The notes beneath the pieces were generated by a model. The model worked only from the letters and a program-made list of their open reading frames with translations. It made no database searches and had not been told where the DNA came from. The position numbers and the translations under genes are program-made. Source: Pyrenochaeta sp. MPI-SDFR-AT-0127 (lineage: Eukaryota; Ascomycota; Dothideomycetes; Pleosporales; Cucurbitariaceae). From it: DNA of 64,000 nucleotides. Shown in pieces: positions 1-11,784 of the stretch (its first letter is position 1; every line of letters begins with the position of its first letter). The DNA lies in assembly GCA_020747015.1 (NCBI GenBank), contig JAGTJM010000007.1, positions 558,001-622,000 of the forward strand, in the 5' to 3' direction.

Positions 1-1074
1 AGGAAGCTTGACGCACGAGGTTTTGCCCCTACGCTCGGCTATGTGCGTGAAATGGCCAACCAACTGCTAGCTGCGCGCTGTGGTGGCCAGGTTGGAGAGA
101 ACTAGGTTACTAGATTTGTCCGTCGAAAGCCTGAGGTCAAATCTCAGTTAACTCGACAGAGGGATCACCAGAGAGTTCTATGCAGCAATCCAGCTGTTAT
201 CAGCCCCTGGTTTGACCTTGTACGCAACGTTAAAGCTAAGTACGGTATCCTAGACGAAGATACCTACAATTTTGACGAGACTGGCTTCCAGATGGGTGTT
301 GGAGGGTCTATTAAGGTGGTAACCGCGTCTGAGAGACGTCTAAAACCACTAGGGATCCAACCTGGCAACCGTGAGTGGGTGACATTGATTGCTGGCATCA
401 ACGCAAAGGGCTGGACAATTCCACCATTCTTCATCTTCAAAGCCATGAACCACGACAGGTCGTGGCTACCTGATCTGGGTAAAGATTGGCGTATAGGTCT
501 CAGCAACAACGGCTGGACTACTAACGAGCTTGGTATCGCCTGGCTGCAGCACTTTATCCAGCATACAGAAGGCCGTCGGGTGGGTAGCCATGTGCTGCTT
601 ATTATTGATGGCCACGAGAGCCACAAGTCGCTCGCTTTCCAGGATCTCTGCGAGAAGAACAAGATTATCACTCTCTGTATGCCTCCACACGCCTCCCATA
701 TCCTGCAGCCACTAGATGTGGGTTGTTTTTCGCCGTTGAAGCGGGCATACAGTCGTGAGATCCGAGTCTTGGCAGACAGCTACGTTGAGCATATTGATAA
801 GAAAGCGTTCCTAGCTTCCTTTAAGCAGGTGTTTAAGAGCTCGTTCTCAAAGGAGAATATCTTGTCAAGCTTCCGAGCAACTGGCTTAGTCCCACACTGT
901 CCAGAGGTGGTGCGCATGATGCGCGCATTAGGCGCTATGGCTGGCAACATATTCTCCTCACAAAGCCATTTGACCCATCGCGGGTCCTTCGCCGTGCCGA
1001 CATTCTTGCACCAGCTGTCGTCCGGGTGTGCTCCGATGCCGTGGACCGCAACGATGCTGAGTGAGAGAGCTTAG
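1..1074 (+). pseudogene. pogo-family (DDE_1) transposase, 5' cut by window edge
   Basis: Frame 1 is open from the first base except for a TAG at 103-105, and ends at 1074. Before the TAG lies a CENP-B-type helix-turn-helix segment; after it the DDE_1 core follows in order: FDETGF (about 275), LLIIDGHESH (about 600) and LQPLDVGCF (about 707). These supply the three acidic residues of pogo/Fot1 transposases, which cut and paste at TA dinucleotides. At the TAG the family normally has Trp, so the change fits TGG to TAG, the RIP-type mutation on the opposite strand. The last ~45 residues (from about 935) no longer resemble the family, so the 3' end is probably a junction with other DNA. No terminal repeats are visible. 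Family call is firm; the element is judged inactive. Confidence 0.85.
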
Positions 1075-2321
1075 TAGCAAGCCAGGCGACTAAGCATTGC
1101 AGGGGTAAACATACTCGATGATGTCGGCCGCGTCTGCTGGCGCGTCGCGGAGCACCTTGAGCCCGATGTAGTTCCGCGTCAGCCTTGGCGCGATATGCCC
1201 CGTGTGCGACCCACCATTGCCGTGGTCGAGGGAGCAGTGTTTGCTCACGCTGTGAGATAGTAAGTCCTGAGGGAGTCGAGGAGCATAGAGCGAGATGGAG
1301 AGGGAACGACGCAGAGAGCAGCCAGGCAGAGACGCAAGGCTGAACTGCGGCCTGCGTCTGCGTGTGTGCGGCGCGGCTGAGCACTGCTGAGCTGGGCAGC
1401 GCCGGCTTGAGGAGCGCTCAGGAAGCCATTATCGCAATCTCTCTCCTCGCATCTGCCATTTTAGCGATTCAAGAGTCAGTCGCACACATCGACTCCACCC
1501 GCAGCTGCACTGCTTTTCCACGCAGCTCGGGGGTCTCTGAGTTTATCCGGTGTAGGACTTCAGGTTATGGGCTGAGCCGGTAGATTAGCGGGCTTTGGCG
1601 GGGCCGGGATTAGATCATTAACACTGGTGACTTCTGCCCTTGTTGTTCCGTAAGTGGAATAAGTGTGGCGTTCTTCCTCGAACATCTATGGACAAGGGGC
1701 TATTTTTGACATTCGAGCGCATGCAGTGTGCAATGCTGCCGAGCATTCCCCTCGTGTGTGCTGTACCACCACGATCGTTGTCATGGACCGAACCAGCACG
1801 CTTCCGGCTCAGATTTCTTCAGACAAACGTACTAAGTTAACACACACTTATTACTCCCAGCAGCATTAGGGTACACACTAGCGCCTGACGCACTGCACGA
1901 AGGGCACAGCAAAGGGCAATAGAAGGGGTGCCTGTTCCGTGTTTGATTGGCTGGCACCGCTGGGGACTAAGGCGTTCGGCGACTCCGGCCAATCACATCG
2001 CAGTCTCGACCATGTCATGGAAGCCCTGGGGTGGGTGCAGCCCCGGACTTCCTGTGCTTCGGGCACTCTCGGAAAGGGCACACGCAGGCCACATACAAGT
2101 TTAAGACCAAGGCAGTTTTCATGCATATCTTCGGTCAGCCAATTACGCAGGCTATTTAAGTTTGCCATGGAATACAATGGCGGACAGAATTTCTACAGAA
2201 TTGTATACTTTGATAGAAACAAATCAGCCTTTCCGCGCGTACGTCTGATGCCCCATTTCCTTGTTCATACCACTAATTTACCTAGAGCTATTTCTTAAAA
2301 GTCCTAGAGTAATTAATTACA
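1075..2321. other. intergenic stretch, no supported gene
   Basis: Several short overlapping ORFs occur on both strands, none with a recognisable domain. The sequence from about 935 to 1400 is GC-rich and may be the remnant of another repeat joined to the pogo 3' end. I see no terminal repeats, tRNA or rRNA here. Confidence 0.4.
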
Positions 2322-2510
2322 ATGGCTCATAATTTCCGATGTGCTCTAAGTAAATGTAACGAATTTTTCGAAACTCTTGACGAATGCCTTGCGCATATGA
2401 AGGATCATCCGGAATTGAATGAAGACAACGAAGACAACGAAGACAACGAAGGCAACGAAGGCAACGAAGGCAACGAAGACAATACAGCCGTTACTAATCA
2501 AGAAGATTGA
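2322..2510 (+). CDS. small single C2H2 zinc-finger protein with acidic repeat tail
   Basis: This 62-aa ORF starts with ATG in an A-rich context. Residues 7-29 form one canonical C2H2 finger, spaced C-X4-C-X12-H-X3-H. The rest is almost entirely a tandem repeat of Glu-Asp/Gly-Asn triplets, encoded by seven 9-bp units at 2421-2483, followed by a short tail. One finger plus an acidic tail could bind nucleic acid or protein, but no function can be assigned. It could also be the first exon of a longer gene or a chance ORF; the exact finger spacing and the in-frame repeat argue for a real coding sequence. Confidence 0.5.
   Translation: MAHNFRCALSKCNEFFETLDECLAHMKDHPELNEDNEDNEDNEGNEGNEGNEDNTAVTNQED
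2421..2483 (+). repeat. 9-bp tandem repeat, seven units
   Basis: Units read GAAGACAAC three times, GAAGGCAAC three times, then GAAGACAAT. They lie in frame inside the small zinc-finger ORF and encode its acidic tail. Confidence 0.9.
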
Positions 2511-4348
2511 GAATATGGCTACCGGGAAAGAGGAGGGTCGTACACTATGCCAATCATAAAACATTAACTTAATCCAAACTCTGATCAAGGGCTGCTTCGG
2601 AATTTACAAGATGAGATGGAATATTAGAAACTTATACCACAGGGAGCCCCAGAGGCGCAAATGTATTAGTTATTAGCAATAATCTAAAACACAAGAGGTG
2701 AAAGCAGATCACGTGCAGAATCTTCTAACAGTGTTCGCAGCCAATTTACTGACAGTTCAAGCACAGCCACGAGCTCTGACGCCACAAGGACCCCGGGGAT
2801 GACATATGTAAACCAGGGAGCCGAGTTCAGTCTAGCTATTTCCGGTCTAGAAGTACCGACTAGGGGTGGCGACATAGCAAGTTTCCGTGAGTTACAGCAG
2901 CTACAAGGCTGATACAGCGCCTGTCTTCTGTTATATAGTATTAAGGCGTACAAGGAATAGATTGCTGATTATTGTAGACAGCGAATGTCTTGCTTCGCAG
3001 CTATGCAGATGAATCGTGTTTAGGCTGCATTAGAAGGTGCTGTTCTTGTTAAGCCGCAAAGGCAGGAAGACGTATGTATTTTTCTACTGCAGGAGGTATA
3101 TCATGCTTACAAGTAACTAAATTATATATCCTATAAGCAGAATAAACGCAAAACAACGTGTACATGTAAATCATTGTGCTTGAAGTGTAATACCCCTGTT
3201 GTTTTTCTGCACAGGGGGTTTTTCGGGTCGCAGGGGGGGATAGTACTCACATAAGTGATCCATTAGCACAATTCGATCGCGGCTATGCGGACAAGCGTCA
3301 TATTCAGTTGTCAATTAGACGGGATCGGCATATCTCAGAAAATACTCTGCAAGCATATACAATCCCATCAATGCACGATTCACTTTACCAGTCATTGTAC
3401 AGAGGTCGCAGATTCGAAATGATGGGAGAGTGTAGATGCAAAGTTCTGCATTTACTGATCTTCATAGGGCCCGTACGTTAAGTCTGTCCAATATTCCCAG
3501 CTTACTCCAACTCGCACACACCACTCTACCATTTCGGCCTTCGACAGACATTAGACACTTGAAGACACAGAACAAATAACTATGCAGCTGGTGATATTCG
3601 CCATGCCATAAACATATCGAGAATCCTTCTCAAGAGCAAGAAGTCAGTGTGTGGCCCTGTGCCGCCTGTGCCTTTAGATTTCAGGAGCATTGGCCTTATT
3701 TCAATGTTGTCACTGCCTCGAAGCGATTGGTTGTGCGTAGAACCACCAATACGACTTCGCGACCTCTGACAAAACACGCCTCTAAGTATTTCTTGAATCT
3801 GAGTTTGCCATGCACACAAAATGCTTGTCGCTGATTGTAGCAAAAAGGGGCGGTACATTACATGCATACAAATCGTATCGATGTCTGGTAAGCTATATAC
3901 AATGTGATATCGCGCAAAGCAATGAAGAAAAACACCGTAATCATACCAAAAAAGCAATCTGCCGTGATTTGCTGGAGAATCTAGTTCTAGGTAATACTAC
4001 ACGATCATCATACGAGGCTCCGTTCCAAGGTCTACAGATTTTGTCATCGATAGTAAGCGACAGACATGGTACCATAGCATCAGGGCCTGTGATGGTGGCA
4101 ATATGGTCCGAACGAATGATCTAGCTGATCTGATCTGACGCTGAGTAGCACACTGCGTGGCTGATGCTGTCTCTGTCCGCGCGCATGCAAGGGTATGTAT
4201 CTACATGCTATTCTACAAATACCACCAGTTGAACTGACCTGTACTTTCTGGATCGCTTTCCGCTCTCAGTCAAACTTGAGAAGCCTTTCGCTCTTCGCAA
4301 ACCTACAGCCTGCACTATTTGGCGGTTTCCTGGGCTAGCAATACATCG
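2511..4348. other. gene-poor stretch
   Basis: Only short ORFs without recognisable domains or consistent codon pattern (for example 2684-2953 minus and 3580-3957 minus). No terminal repeats, RNA genes or coding exons could be supported. Confidence 0.4.
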
Positions 4349-4981
4349 ATGGATTTCGAAACACTGAGAGAAAAACACTTGCTGTCTCCGCCGCAGCCTA
4401 CGAGCTTACCCGAAAGGAAGCGAAAGAGAATATCGTGCGACAAGCCGGACTTGCGCGTGGATTGCTCGGTCCCGCCACGGCCGTTACCCCAGCCAATGTC
4501 CTTCCTGTCCCCACTACAGTTTCCACTTGACCCAAGCCTGGCTTCCGACAATCCTTTTCAGTACTCCTCTGGGTTTTACCGGCAGCAATCGCACATTCAG
4601 CATACCACCACACCTCACCGATGGAAAGGTTCGGCTGAAAATGTCCAACCTATGTGGACTTCATCCAATCTTCCGTATGGTGTCACTTCCAATTTCACGG
4701 AGATGTGTCAAACCAGCGTGGCGTCATCCTACTCGGTCTATTCCAGTGTTTCAAATGCCCACAACCCCTTCAAAGACCATCCTGAGGTAGTGAGCATGAG
4801 CGCGCATAACTCGACCCCGAGAAGAGTGGAGGACGCCCGTGACGTGTTTATAAGGGCTACTGTCTCACGTCTCTCCAGCTTGAAAGAAACACTTGCTAAT
4901 GAGCAAAAGGCTGTAGAAGAGCTGCTGGAGGTCGCTGCTCTTTTGGTTGAGTATGGATGTGTTGCTGAGAACAAGACCTGA
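4349..4981 (+). CDS. hypothetical protein with basic N-terminal motif and C-terminal helix
   Basis: An open frame of 210 codons begins at the ATG at 4349, the first ATG in a frame that also stays open just upstream. The protein is rich in Ser, Pro, Thr and Gln. It has a basic cluster ERKRKRI at about residues 21-27 that could act as a nuclear signal. The last 60 residues are Leu/Glu/Lys-rich (RLSSLKETLANEQKAVEELL) and predicted helical or coiled-coil. No family is recognised. The length without stops and the organised C-terminus favour a real gene, possibly a fungal-specific nuclear protein; that role is inference only. Confidence 0.55.
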   Translation: MDFETLREKHLLSPPQPTSLPERKRKRISCDKPDLRVDCSVPPRPLPQPMSFLSPLQFPLDPSLASDNPFQYSSGFYRQQSHIQHTTTPHRWKGSAENVQPMWTSSNLPYGVTSNFTEMCQTSVASSYSVYSSVSNAHNPFKDHPEVVSMSAHNSTPRRVEDARDVFIRATVSRLSSLKETLANEQKAVEELLEVAALLVEYGCVAENKT

Positions 4982-6165
4982 AAAGGTGCTCTTGAGCGTG
5001 GTGTTCAAATAATGTGGTCAGTGTACCTGGCAGGATTTGACGGTAGATTTGAGTCAATACCGCAACCCATAAATGTCCAAAAGATGTCGCGCTTGGCGGG
5101 GTTGTCTATGATTTAGACGTTCGAAAAAAACTCTGCAAATGGCTTAAACAACGTCACAACGGTATTTTTGTAAACGAACCATTAAGGCTGTTTGTAATGT
5201 CTCCATGTAAGACTTTGAAGTGCGCACGAGGATACTAACTACTGATAAACACCAGACGTGACTCGTAGACAGTGAGCATTGGGAAAGACATAGAATGATA
5301 TCCCACGTAAAGAGAAGTTCAGAAGTACTGCATAAGGAAAAGCGATAAGTAGTAGGACCGGTAACTATTGCTAATCTATGGAACCATAAGAAGCAGAGGA
5401 GATACAGGCAAAGCGGGGGATAGAACACCATCAATACATTCATGAAGAACACATAATTCATCATCGTAATCATCGATTTCTGCTAAGCGCATTTCAGCGT
5501 TTTATTTGACGAATCTACTGCTCCGTCCTTGTTTCTGGTCATCGAAAATCGAGTGGGTCCTTATTGGAAAAAGTAGATTCTTGGAGAATGCCGACACTAC
5601 TGGCTTCCTGTCCCAAAGGCCGTGCCAGAGTAGGCATGTGGTAGCGATAGAACGCTGCTCGGTGGTAGTAAGATTCACCACCGCAGAGTCCGATTACTCT
5701 GCGGACAAACATGTAGGAAGACTGGGATTAGAAAACTTGCATCAACCGGGACGAGCGCCTCTTAGCTAGAAATCAATCATGGAAAATCTTCTGCTAGTCG
5801 CTACTGACGCGCAGCTCGTGAATGAAATACGCTTTCTCTGTTAGGTCTGAGCCGAAATGGAGCTGTTGGTATCACCACAACAAGATCCAGTAAAAGTAGT
5901 ACCTCATATGTGAATACCGGCATAAGTCTAGATATTGGCGTCCATTCGCAGCGCGATAGAGCCTCAGTCGTGCCCTTGTGAAGTACGTGGAACGGCCTGA
6001 GGAAAATTGCCATACGCTTGGACACACGGACCGAATAGGTCGTACTGTCTCCGACATCTTTCGATGGTCGTGTGATTGCGGATTGATGCTTTCGCTCCAT
6101 TGTGGTTTGCTGTCCCTTTCATCCAGTCAGCACGACATAACATGGTAGATAGCTGCCGTTGCCAT
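4982..6165. other. stretch without recognised gene
   Basis: Short ORFs on both strands (5144-5473, 5506-5769, 5801-6100) lack recognisable domains. The segment ends where a hAT terminal repeat begins at 6166. The sequence left of that repeat does not match MULE coding sequence, although MULE coding sequence begins directly on the other side of the element. Confidence 0.4.
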
Positions 6166-9012
6166 CAGTGTGAGGAATGGATGGATTTGGCGGCGCATCC
6201 ATTTGCCAACTGGTAGTTGGATGGATGATGGAAAAATTTCCGGAATAATCCGAAATCACTTATGCGAGACGAGATTATAGGTTTTTTTTTACCGCTATAT
6301 AGGTGCTATCTCCGTTTCTTTGATTGTAATAATATTTGCCTTGTCCCAAGAATGCAAACACTGAGCTGCTTGTATCGTAGGCTGCTCAAGATGGTTGCGG
6401 CGGGTCGTGATCATGAGCCCCATTCGGCTGAATACACGCTCAGGCTCATCGCTCATTGCTGGAATCGAGAGAATATCGAATGCCATTTAAGCCAGATGCG
6501 GGTACTCCTTAATACCAATAGTCCGCCACCATTCAAGTGGAAACTCAAGCTCGATTGGCTCTTGGTTGCTATATCGCTCAAACTCATCTGGGATAGCTAC
6601 TTTTTGGTTGTTACTTCGTGCCTTAGCCAAACTTTTTGCGCGGTTATAAAACGTCTCCAGCGTATCAGGTTCATATATCGTAGTCTTCTTTGCTGGTGAC
6701 ATAGCATCTAAGACGGGTAGTTGCTTATAGGTCGAACTCCATAGCGACTTGACTTCTTTTCGGCCGGCCGTAATCCACGACTTGTTGTTTGCCCATTGAG
6801 ACTCGATAACCTTCCAGGTGTAGGCAGGATATAGCACGGCAGCCGCAAGATATGCCGGTGAGTCGTCGAGTTTTGCGTAGTACTCTTCAGCTTTATCAAG
6901 TGCAAGTTTAATCTGCGTAACGAAGTGCCATTGGCCTTCAGTCGTAGCTAGTGATGCATGTTTGTAACGTTCGTAAGCGGCCGTAAGTTCCTCAACAATA
7001 AATTCAAGGTCAAATTGAACTTTGCTGATCCCACAGGACTTGCCATCACCTGGCCGACCTTCAAGATCTATTGTTGCAAGCCAGCAAGGCTCTAGGAGTT
7101 TTTGATACTGGGTCAAGATCTCCCAGTCTTCTGAATCAAGCGTATCTTTTAGGATGGCATTCCGAGAATGATCCTCGTCTTAAATCCAGCGTCCTTTGGA
7201 CTTCTCTCGTACGACACGTTGGCGCTCAGATAATAAGAAGTCTTCGAAAGGGGCTCGGAGTTTGAGGAGTATCTTGATCTCGTCGTAGACGCTGTTCCAG
7301 CGAGTATCGTTGCTTCTGTGGAGCTCGCGCGTTTTGATCGTATTCCATTCGGTTGGGTCGATAATGGACTTGAAGTATTTGAGTTGGGCCTGGTGCCACC
7401 GTTTTCGTCTTTGTGGACTTGCGTATATCCAAACGACTAGATTGTGAGCCTTACCAACTGGTCCTATTCGCCTCCATCGATTTAACTCTTCCTTCAAATT
7501 CGCCGGCACCGACCCTTCGAATTCGAAGAGGTTCTTATCGAAGCCGAATAAGAGATGGCGGGCAATAAGGTTGATAATATGGCCTGCACAGCGCAGGCGG
7601 CGCTCGTCAGGATCGAAGCCAAATTCTTCTCCAATTACTTTCATTGCCGAATCGTTACTCGAAGCATTGTCCAGTACAAAAAAGCCGAGTCTGTCTTGAA
7701 TACCAAAGTCCTTGATCACGGAAATAACCTGCTCCGCAATATCTGTACCCGCATGCGAGTCGGTTTGCTCGGGTGTCGCTAGCAGTATCGTTTGGTTCTT
7801 GAATTCCGCATTGATAAAGTGAGCAACAATGCCGTTGAGCGAGAGGCAATTTCCAGAGGTCCAGAGGTCGAAGGAGATGTGGATCTTGCTGACGGAATCC
7901 TGCAACTCCTGTTTGACTTTGGCCTTGTGAATCCTATAGCCTTTCATGATCCAGTCTTTGACAGTCTTTGCGGTAGGTATTGCATCTTTTGCGCGGGGCG
8001 AGAGATAGGCAAGAAGGTCGCGAAACGGCTCACTATCAACCTGCCTAAATGACACATTGTCATAGACAATCCAGCGAATAAGAAGCTTTTGGAAGGTGGT
8101 TTCATCGAAGGCCAATGCCAGCGCATTTAATATCTCTTGCTCTCGAGACTCATTTGTATCTAAGGCTGCTGGCACCAATATACCCCTTCTTTTGAAAGGG
8201 ATAATTTCTCTCTCCTTGTTCCAAGTTTTGCCGTGAACTTGGCGGATGTGTTCGACTACATTCGTGCTTCCGCCGTCGACCTTGTAATAATGAGCGTGAC
8301 ATGTCCGTGAAATCGGGTCGGAAGTATGGCAGCGGACACATAGCCACCAGCGGGCGCCAGTCTCGGTATGTTCAATTGGTACGCCAAACTTCCAGATAGG
8401 CGAGTTTAGCCTAGCCGTACGCCTCGAGATTGGAATACTGAAGCCAGGAAGTTGAGACCAAACAACACTATGGTATTTGAATTTCAATCCCTCAATTAGT
8501 GGGGTGTCGGCCGTACGCGCTTTTGTGCTCCACTCCGACTCGAAAGTTGGCTCTGTTGAGATGTCTGAAGCAATATCAGAAACGCTATCTAGCGACGACT
8601 TTACCGACGACGTTGGCGAAGACGGTAACGAAGGTTGCTCAGAATAAGCTTGCTGAGCCTTCTTCATAATATAGAACCCTTTTTAATATAGAAGTTTAGA
8701 GAGTTTGTACGTATAGTACGGAAAGTTATATAGAAAAAGGATAATAGTATAAGATATAATGGGTCCGCGGTGGTGTCTATAGATATAGTGATAGTATTAT
8801 TAAATGTGATAGCCCCTAAGCCCCTGCATACAATATTAAATATAATATTAGATGTGATATTGAATGTGATAGTGGATGTGATATTGGAGGCAACGTACTA
8901 TACCGATGCCTTGAAATGGATGGATTTGGATATCCATTCTGCATCTGGATAACCGAGATTTGGATGGCTTTTCCAAACACATCCAATTCAGATCCATCCA
9001 TTCCTCACACTG
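6166..9012 (-). mobile_element. hAT DNA transposon (copy 1)
   Basis: The element is bounded by 21-bp inverted repeats beginning CAGTGTGAGGAATGGATG at 6166-6186, with the matching inverse at 8992-9012. Inside lies one minus-strand transposase gene. The subterminal DNA carries repeated GGATGGAT/ATCCATCC motifs, as is common in hAT ends. The flanking 8-mers (6158-6165 and 9013-9020) do not match, so there is no intact target-site duplication. The right flank is MULE coding sequence directly from 9013; the left flank is not. One side has therefore been deleted or exchanged since insertion. Confidence 0.88.
6295..8667 (-). pseudogene. hAT transposase with two in-frame stops
   Basis: From the ATG at 8667 one frame runs to 6295, broken only by TAA at 7180-7182 and TAA at 6487-6489. 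Order of domains: BED-type zinc finger (CVRC ... HIRQVHG, about 8250-8345), RNase-H-like core with FDLWTSG and FVLDNASSND, and the C-terminal dimerisation motif DILSIPAMSDEPERVFS at 6410-6480. The protein would cut and join hAT ends as a dimer. Both stops lie where a single CAA to TAA change suffices, the RIP context CpA to TpA. No frameshift is present, so decay looks recent and point-mutational. Not expected to make active protein. Confidence 0.9.
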
Positions 9013-11432
9013 CTTATCCTTGACTGTACATATAAGACTAATCGATATAATTACCCGCTACTTGACATCGTCGGCTGCACCGGAATGAATACCACGTTCA
9101 ATCTCGGGGTGTGTTTCCAACACAATGAGGTATGTCTATATATGAAAGTAGGCGGGTTGGTGGCTAATTCCAAATTCGACAAGTTCAGGACGATTACGAA
9201 TGGGCGCTTGAGAGGCTCAAGTCGATCTTTCGCCTGAACAACATTAGAGATCCAAGTGTATTCGTTACTGATCGTGACCTCGCATTGCTACGCGCGCTTG
9301 AACACACATTTCCCTCCGTCCCTACCTTACTCTCCCATTCGCATATCAACAAGAACGTCCTTACAAAAGCAAGGGTATACATGCCAAAGGTTGTCGACCC
9401 GGAGAAGTCCACAGAGTCAAATATTGTGATGAAAGACTCCAAGGGCTGTTCTACATTCATGGCAGCTTGGTATAGCGTGGTAGAGTCAGAGACGGATGAT
9501 ATGCTTAAGGAACGGCTTGAGCTGCTTCGCAGCAAGCACCGGGCTGTCGCTGAGTACTGTGAGTACGAGTGGCTCGACCTGTATAAGGAGAAGGTTGTGC
9601 GGGCCTACACCAATAAGGTCCTGCATTTCGGTACGATCACGACCTCAAAGGCGGAGGGGTGCCATGCGAAGATTAAGCGATACCTTCAGACGTCTCGAAA
9701 TGATCTGTTTTGCTTCTTTCGATTGATGCAGAGTCTGTGGGATAGCGAGCACACCGAGTATGAAAACGCAAAGGGCCAAGGCATCATAAGTAGAGCTTTC
9801 AACGCTAGAAATGCTATCTACGATACCGTTGCCTATAAAGTACACAAATATGCGCTCGGCCAATGCCAAAAACTCGTTGCTGGGAAAAAGCCGTGTGGCC
9901 CATGCAAAGGTATTTATACAAATGTGCATGGCATGCCCTGCAAACACATTATTCTTGGGCGAATGGCGACAGGAGCCCCGTTGGAAGTCACGGACTTTCA
10001 CCCTCATTGGTGGCTTGATCGTACAGCGGCGTCTGAGGAGGTCCCGCCTCGGCCACAGGAACCCATACCAATACCCCAACGGCGCCGGAGAGGAGGGTTC
10101 CGGGGCCGGGGTTCGTGCGGTAGCGGTCCGTGGGGCACAAGGCGAGAGCCGGCTTCATTTGAACTTCAAGATACGTCCCAATCTCGACGATGGGTATGGT
10201 TAGAAGGCAAGCATTACAGACGAACTGGGCCCTCGCTACAAACTCCTTTGCTTGATCAAAATGAACAGGCACCTACTCCTACACGAACGACCAAAAAGGT
10301 CAGCAAGGAGCTTGAACGAGAGATTGTACAACGGTCTGAGATACTGCAGCTTGCACGACGCAAAATTGATGAAGCCAATTCATGTTTGCAGGACGCTTCG
10401 AGTGCGAGGCAGGTGTTGCCAACCGTAGACGAGTTAGACAACTCGATATACGTTGCGCATAGTGATTCGGTGTCGGACGACTCCGCTTTCGAAGCTGACG
10501 ATGGGGAAGGTGTTGGGCAAAGAATATCAGAAGATGGCCGCTCCCCTTTATACAACACACTAGATCCACAACCTATGGTGGACTGCGGTGCTCTTTTCAT
10601 AACGTCTTCGGGTCGCAGCATTAGACCATCCACTCCACACATATCCGAGAACATCTACGAGAGTGTACGGTCGATTGAAAGAAGTAGAAGCATTGCAGAC
10701 GGCTCTGGCGATGTGCTGGAAGGACAGGAGGCGAACCCAGGCAGCTCGCGCCCGCAAACGCCCATCGCACCAAAGGACGATACCCGTTTGGAAGCTATTG
10801 AGTTTGCTAGGTTTATCAAGTCCAAAGGGAAAGCCCGTCCTCTGTTCGAGCTGGAATATGGTGATCTGCTGCGGTCCCGGAAACGTGCACCGGAGCCTAC
10901 AACCCTGCGGCGTTCTTATACTACGAAAGCGCCTTCAGCGCAACGCACAGCTAGCAAACCGCAAAGAGTACGACAGGAGCCAATCCTAGCTTGTCTTTGT
11001 TCTAAGAAATGCGATGGACGATGTGGGTGCCGAAAAGCTTCAAGACCCTGTCAACCTAACTGCCACTCTATGGGTCTTCGTGACTCCATCGTTGATATTG
11101 GAAATGCGACTTGTTGTGGGAATATCCGGTTGACATTAGATGGTAAGGAGCTCTGGCCTCATGGCTGGACGATTACGGAGACATTTGTTGGTGCGGATGA
11201 AATTGAAGACAAGGAACTGGATGCGGATAGGCTATGGGATATATACGTGCTAGATCAAAGTCCAGTAGTCCATTTGATCGAGGAAGCGGGCGGTATCGAC
11301 TCCTTTCTTGTGCAAGAAGGCTATGGGAGTGAATTTGGCCTCTTAAAACGCGCCAGGACGGCCACACTCGAGGCCCAGAAATCTCGCGATGAAGCCGAGA
11401 GATCTCAGATTCGTGGTAGTGAAAAGTACTAA
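9013..11432 (+). pseudogene. MULE transposase, 5'-truncated, with SWIM finger and CXC-like tail
   Basis: Coding starts abruptly at the hAT boundary with LILDCTYKTNR, the first catalytic Asp of Mutator-like transposases. An intron at 9130-9188 (GTATGT ... CAG, 59 bp) splits the core; splicing gives FQHNE joined to DDYEWALERL. The second Asp lies in FVTDRDLALL (about 9260-9290) and the Glu in AEGCHAKIKRYL. A SWIM-like zinc site (CGPC ... MPCKH) follows at about 9894-9945. After a low-complexity linker the C-terminus has a cysteine-rich segment (10990-11125) resembling CXC zinc-binding domains. About 786 residues remain. The N-terminal DNA-binding region and 5' terminal repeat are missing, so it is treated as a broken element although the remaining frame is open. 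Confidence 0.85.
9130..9188 (+). other. intron in MULE transposase
   Basis: Donor GTATGT, branch-like GCTAAT and acceptor TTCAG. Removing these 59 bases joins two segments of the MULE core in the same frame with the family's expected spacing. Confidence 0.75.
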
Positions 11433-11616
11433 TCTTACATCCGCCGGGCACGTGAACAGGCGTCATTGGTGGTCCGAATATCATGGCTTAGTCATGAGCG
11501 CAAGACGAATTAATCCTAAGCGAACACTGCATTTCCCGCTTAGTGTGTGGCCGGATTCACCCTAGCTTTGGGTGGTCCAAAACGAAAAGTGGGTGGTCCG
11601 AATCAATTCCCGACTA
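11433..11616. other. MULE 3' flank
   Basis: Non-coding. It contains two copies of a GGTGGTCC motif and may include the MULE terminal region, but no inverted partner is visible because the 5' end of that element is gone. Confidence 0.3.
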
Positions 11617-11784
11617 TGCTCTGTGGGCCCCAGGAAGCAACTGTATTAGTAATCCAGCTGTGATGCTGCATGTAAATCTGCGGGTTGGAGTACCCCACAC
11701 TTCAGACACAACATCAATCAATACAACACTGCTGCTTATCATCATTATCTCAACTTTCATCGTTTTAGCACGTTCAGTGCGACA
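11617..11784. repeat. dispersed 185-bp repeat, 5'-truncated copy A
   Basis: About 168 bases match 53727-53894 with only a few substitutions and one 1-base indel. The right end TGCGACA at 11778-11784 matches the right end of the full copy, which starts with the inverse TGTCGCA. This copy lacks the left end and abuts the truncated 3' end of the OrsD-like gene. Confidence 0.75.

Noticed and set aside
935..1384. 149-aa minus-strand ORF in GC-rich DNA
   Set aside because: Arg/Ala/Ser-rich composition expected from GC-rich non-coding sequence, no domain, and it overlaps the pogo 3' junction.
6158..9020. Intact 8-bp target duplication for hAT copy 1
   Set aside because: The flanking 8-mers share only four positions.
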